Shown here in pieces: positions 62,471-64,000 of a DNA stretch of 64,000 nucleotides (position 1 is the first letter of the stretch; each line of letters opens with the position of its first letter). A program made the position numbers and the translations under genes. The DNA comes from Gimesia sp. GTDB taxonomy: Bacteria; Planctomycetota; Planctomycetia; Planctomycetales; Planctomycetaceae. The notes beneath the pieces are model-generated. The model saw nothing but the letters and a program-made list of their open reading frames with translations. It was not told the DNA's origin and ran no database searches. Location: assembly GCF_040219335.1 (NCBI RefSeq), contig NZ_JAVJSQ010000026.1, forward strand, positions 176,807-240,806, written 5' to 3'.

Positions 62471-63085
62471 GTGAAGATTCCTTTGCTGGACGATGGGCGG
62501 GTCGATATTAAGACACTACGGGATCAGGTTGACTGGAACAATCTTTCTGCATTTGAGTCAATGCTAGTTACTTTACTTGACTACAATTGGGAAAGACTTT
62601 ACGGAGAAATCAAAGAACATCCTGAACTTGCTAAGCTGGCATGGGAAGATGACAGAACTCTGTTGGGAATTGCCGCTCATGATGGTCAATTTGAAATAGT
62701 AAAACTTTTAGTGGAGTCAGGTGCAGACATAAACCACTTGTGTAGATGTTATACCCCTATTTATGGTGCAGTATGTAGTGGAAATCCTGAAATCGTACGC
62801 TACCTGATTCAAAGAGGAGTAACAAAAAGTCTTAACTATAAATGCGAGTGGAAAGAGAATACACCACTACAAAGAGCCGCCTACGAAGGATTAATAGAAA
62901 TAGCGAGACTTCTGATAGAAGCAGGCGCTGATATCAATTCTATCGATAGTAAAGGAAGAACTCCGCTTGACCTGGCGGCCCTGAGAAGGCGTATAGAGGT
63001 TGTGCTACTTCTCGTTCAACACCATGCGAGACATCAACAGCCTGAAACTACAGAATATATTGAAGAACTCAGGCTTGTTGAATGA
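62471..63085 (+). CDS. Ankyrin-repeat protein
   Basis: 204 residues from GTG 62471, which has GGAGG nine bases upstream; the open frame starts at 62408 inside the repeat-derived region and is less likely. After an N-terminal segment (LRDQVDWNNLSAFESMLVTLLDYNW), residues about 65-185 hold three to four ankyrin units, including DRTLLGIAAHDGQFEIVKLLVESGADINH and NTPLQRAAYEGLIEIARLLIEAGADINS. Ankyrin repeats mediate protein binding. AT-rich codons contrast with the neighbours. Flanked on both sides by copies of the CACGAAA repeat, which could mark an inserted cassette. Confidence 0.85.
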   Translation: MKIPLLDDGRVDIKTLRDQVDWNNLSAFESMLVTLLDYNWERLYGEIKEHPELAKLAWEDDRTLLGIAAHDGQFEIVKLLVESGADINHLCRCYTPIYGAVCSGNPEIVRYLIQRGVTKSLNYKCEWKENTPLQRAAYEGLIEIARLLIEAGADINSIDSKGRTPLDLAALRRRIEVVLLLVQHHARHQQPETTEYIEELRLVE

Positions 63086-63092
63086 AAAGTAC

Positions 63093-63120
63093 TACCACGA
63101 AAGACACGAAAAGCACGAAA
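63093..63120. repeat. 9-nt-periodic CACGAAA repeat, copy 2
   Basis: Identical over 28 bases to copy 1 (62380-62407), immediately after the ankyrin gene stop. Together they bracket that gene. Confidence 0.75.
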
Positions 63121-63171
63121 TTTTCTGAATAGATTGCGTGGTTCAATTCTTAATTTCAGGCGGAATCTCTC

Positions 63172-63495
63172 ATGTATCAAGCAGACGTGGAAATTTATGC
63201 GGATACTTCGAACTACGCTGTGATGCGGCATCCGGGGCGGGAAAATCCTGGTTCACTGATCCAGGGGGATTCACTGTCGATCCTGTGTCAGTCGGCTGAT
63301 GATATCCGGCGGGAACTGGATCGGGGCGATCTGGAAGAAGCACTCGGTGAACTGGAATACCTCAGAGAGCTGTTGTGGGGCAGGCTGGAACATTACCAGG
63401 CCGTGCTGGAGGACCATGACCTCGCGCTGCCAATGGGAAAGAGACTGGAACCTGATCCGCCGCTGGAAGAATATGAGGATGATGACGCTGAGTGA
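63172..63495 (+). CDS. DUF6959-like small protein
   Basis: 107 residues. The pattern VEIYADTSNYAVMRHPGRENPGSLIQGDSLSILCQSADD and LEYLRELLWGRLEHYQAVLEDHD matches DUF6959 as I remember it, a small family of unknown function. The C-terminus is acidic (PPLEEYEDDDAE). GGCGGAA precedes the ATG. No export signal. It sits between copies 2 and 3 of the CACGAAA repeat. Confidence 0.75.
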   Translation: MYQADVEIYADTSNYAVMRHPGRENPGSLIQGDSLSILCQSADDIRRELDRGDLEEALGELEYLRELLWGRLEHYQAVLEDHDLALPMGKRLEPDPPLEEYEDDDAE

Positions 63496-63504
63496 TCTTT
63501 TTGC

Positions 63505-63532
63505 TACCACGAAAAGCACGAAAGACACGAAA
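63505..63532. repeat. 9-nt-periodic CACGAAA repeat, copy 3
   Basis: Same three-unit layout as copies 1 and 2, but with the two inner spacers swapped (AAAAG before AAAGA). It lies just after the DUF6959-like gene stop. Confidence 0.7.
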
Positions 63533-63657
63533 GTGACAGGAAGCTGTGGTCGCGGGAACGAATTCTGGTACGATTGTCTCGCTCATGTTTTAAGAGAAAC
63601 AGGTGACTCTGTTTTCGATTGAATGAGTGAGCTGCGACTTCCTGCTCGCTGTGCTCG

Positions 63658-63676
63658 GCCCGAATTTTATTCGGGC
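63658..63676. repeat. Short hairpin
   Basis: GCCCGAAT (63658-63665) and ATTCGGGC (63669-63676) with a 3-base loop, 8-bp stem. No T-tract of note; role unknown. Confidence 0.5.
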
Positions 63677-63790
63677 TCAGCCTGGTGCTGTGAGTGGAAT
63701 AGCGATCGCCGCTGATTTTGGGATCTGCGTCTTCCTTTTTACCGGCGGCCAGGTAGCGTTTCTTAATTCGGATGATATATAGCAAAGTCG

Positions 63791-63830
63791 TTTCAACCGG
63801 GCTAATGCCCTGCGGCTCATTTTCTTTTCT
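63791..63830. repeat. Planctomycete-type intergenic repeat, copy C
   Basis: TTTCAACCGGGCTAATGCCC then TGCGGCTCATTTTCTTTTC. Shares the CAACCGGGGCTAA-type head with copy B1 and the GCCGCTCA-type tail with copies A and B2. Confidence 0.5.
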
Positions 63831-63921
63831 GCTGTTGAAGTTTTGAAAACAAGAGTAACAGCATTGACGTGCCCCCACGAATGACACCAGTCACAAGACT
63901 CAGTGTTCTTTTGTGTCAATG

Positions 63922-63972
63922 GCTGTTCTGCTCGCCTGTTGGAGCGGAGCGGAAGCAGGCGAGCAGAACAGC
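63922..63972. repeat. 17-bp perfect hairpin
   Basis: Arms GCTGTTCTGCTCGCCTG (63922-63938) and CAGGCGAGCAGAACAGC (63956-63972) with a 17-base loop. It has no T-tract, so a simple terminator is unlikely; a mobile or folded intergenic element is more likely. Confidence 0.6.
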
Positions 63973-64000
63973 TTCGCTTCCGGTACCGGGGCTCTGTAGC

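Larger units (their letters stand above)
63496..64000. other. Terminal intergenic region with repeats
   Basis: About 505 bases to the window end with no supported gene. It contains the third CACGAAA repeat, a GCCCGAAT/ATTCGGGC hairpin (63658-63676), an intergenic planctomycete-type repeat (63791-63830) and a 17-bp hairpin (63922-63972). Minus-strand frames here derive partly from the repeat, whose reverse reads as FR/FV-rich peptides. Confidence 0.5.

Noticed and set aside
62380..63532. CRISPR array from the CACGAAA repeats
   Set aside because: Repeats are made of 9-base units without spacers, are dispersed, and no cas gene is present.
1..64000. tRNA or rRNA genes
   Set aside because: I looked for the conserved T-loop and stem patterns in the intergenic gaps and saw none; a tRNA-finding program could overturn this.

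Overview
The window reads as chromosomal DNA of a planctomycete, most like Gimesia/Planctomyces-type Planctomycetales (genus is a guess from gene style). The evidence is the combination of an exported sulfatase, Tat-exported Gfo/Idh/MocA oxidoreductases, a DUF1501 protein, a small Tyr/Pro/Ala secreted protein, a neutral-ceramidase-like protein, a formaldehyde-activating-enzyme homologue together with formate-THF ligase, moderate GC, many weak or non-ATG starts, and dispersed hairpin repeats of the kind seen in planctomycete intergenic DNA. No rRNA, tRNA, CRISPR array, integrase or transposase was found.

Layout. 1-675: end-truncated unknown gene. 1.0-6.8 kb: exported sulfatase, then a divergent catabolic-looking module (IclR regulator and RraA-type aldolase facing an M81/MlrC-like hydrolase and an acid-sugar-dehydratase-like enolase-superfamily enzyme). 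6.8-9.7 kb: formate-THF ligase (fhs) divergent from a UxuA-like mannonate dehydratase. 10-13.7 kb: small secreted Tyr-rich protein, Tat-type oxidoreductase, PAS-GAF-receiver signalling protein. 14-18.8 kb: lipid kinase, kdsA (LPS Kdo synthesis), a lipoprotein, and a bile-acid-symporter-family transporter. 18.8-21.9 kb: XRE-cupin regulator divergent from tdh-kbl (threonine to glycine plus acetyl-CoA). 21.9-27.1 kb: ExbD/ExbB-like pair, archaeal-type phosphoglycerate mutase, glycosyltransferase, glutamine amidotransferase. 27.1-34 kb: candidate small RNA, two DUF442-type phosphatase-like proteins and a persulfide-dioxygenase/rhodanese fusion, a DUF7710-like/unknown pair, a methyltransferase, a Rho-N protein with a nested hairpin in front of it, and a solitary DUF1501 protein. 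34-44 kb: secreted unknown, CobW GTPase with a Tat MBL hydrolase, DUF3239/VOC/DUF4253 run, DUF3050, nitrilase, MscS channel. 44-49 kb: methyltransferase, TerB/AAA+/zinc-ribbon protein, secreted unknown, second Tat Gfo/Idh/MocA. 49-53.4 kb: AT-rich unknown membrane protein, a Trp-Trp-repeat secreted protein with a tandem-domain secreted partner, and a c-type cytochrome. 53.7-64 kb: CE7-like esterase, PhyH oxygenase, Fae homologue, exported SMI1/KNR4 protein, ceramidase-like protein, Dabb protein, APH-like kinase, MarR-VOC pair, ankyrin protein and DUF6959 protein separated by copies of a 9-nt-periodic CACGAAA repeat.

How the genes fit together. The most coherent units are tdh-kbl with its regulator, the IclR/RraA/MlrC/enolase module (dehydration then aldol cleavage of a sugar-acid-like substrate is my inference), the sulfur group (persulfide dioxygenase-rhodanese plus DUF442), and the membrane motor-like ExbB/ExbD pair. 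I saw no clear defence island or mobile element. The most unusual items are the Trp-Trp repeat protein with its co-oriented partner, the Fae homologue lacking the usual catalytic His, the lipoprotein-type SMI1 protein, the TerB-AAA-zinc-ribbon fusion, the nested hairpin at 29979-30062 and the candidate small RNA near 27.4-27.5 kb. All calls are by eye, with no database search.
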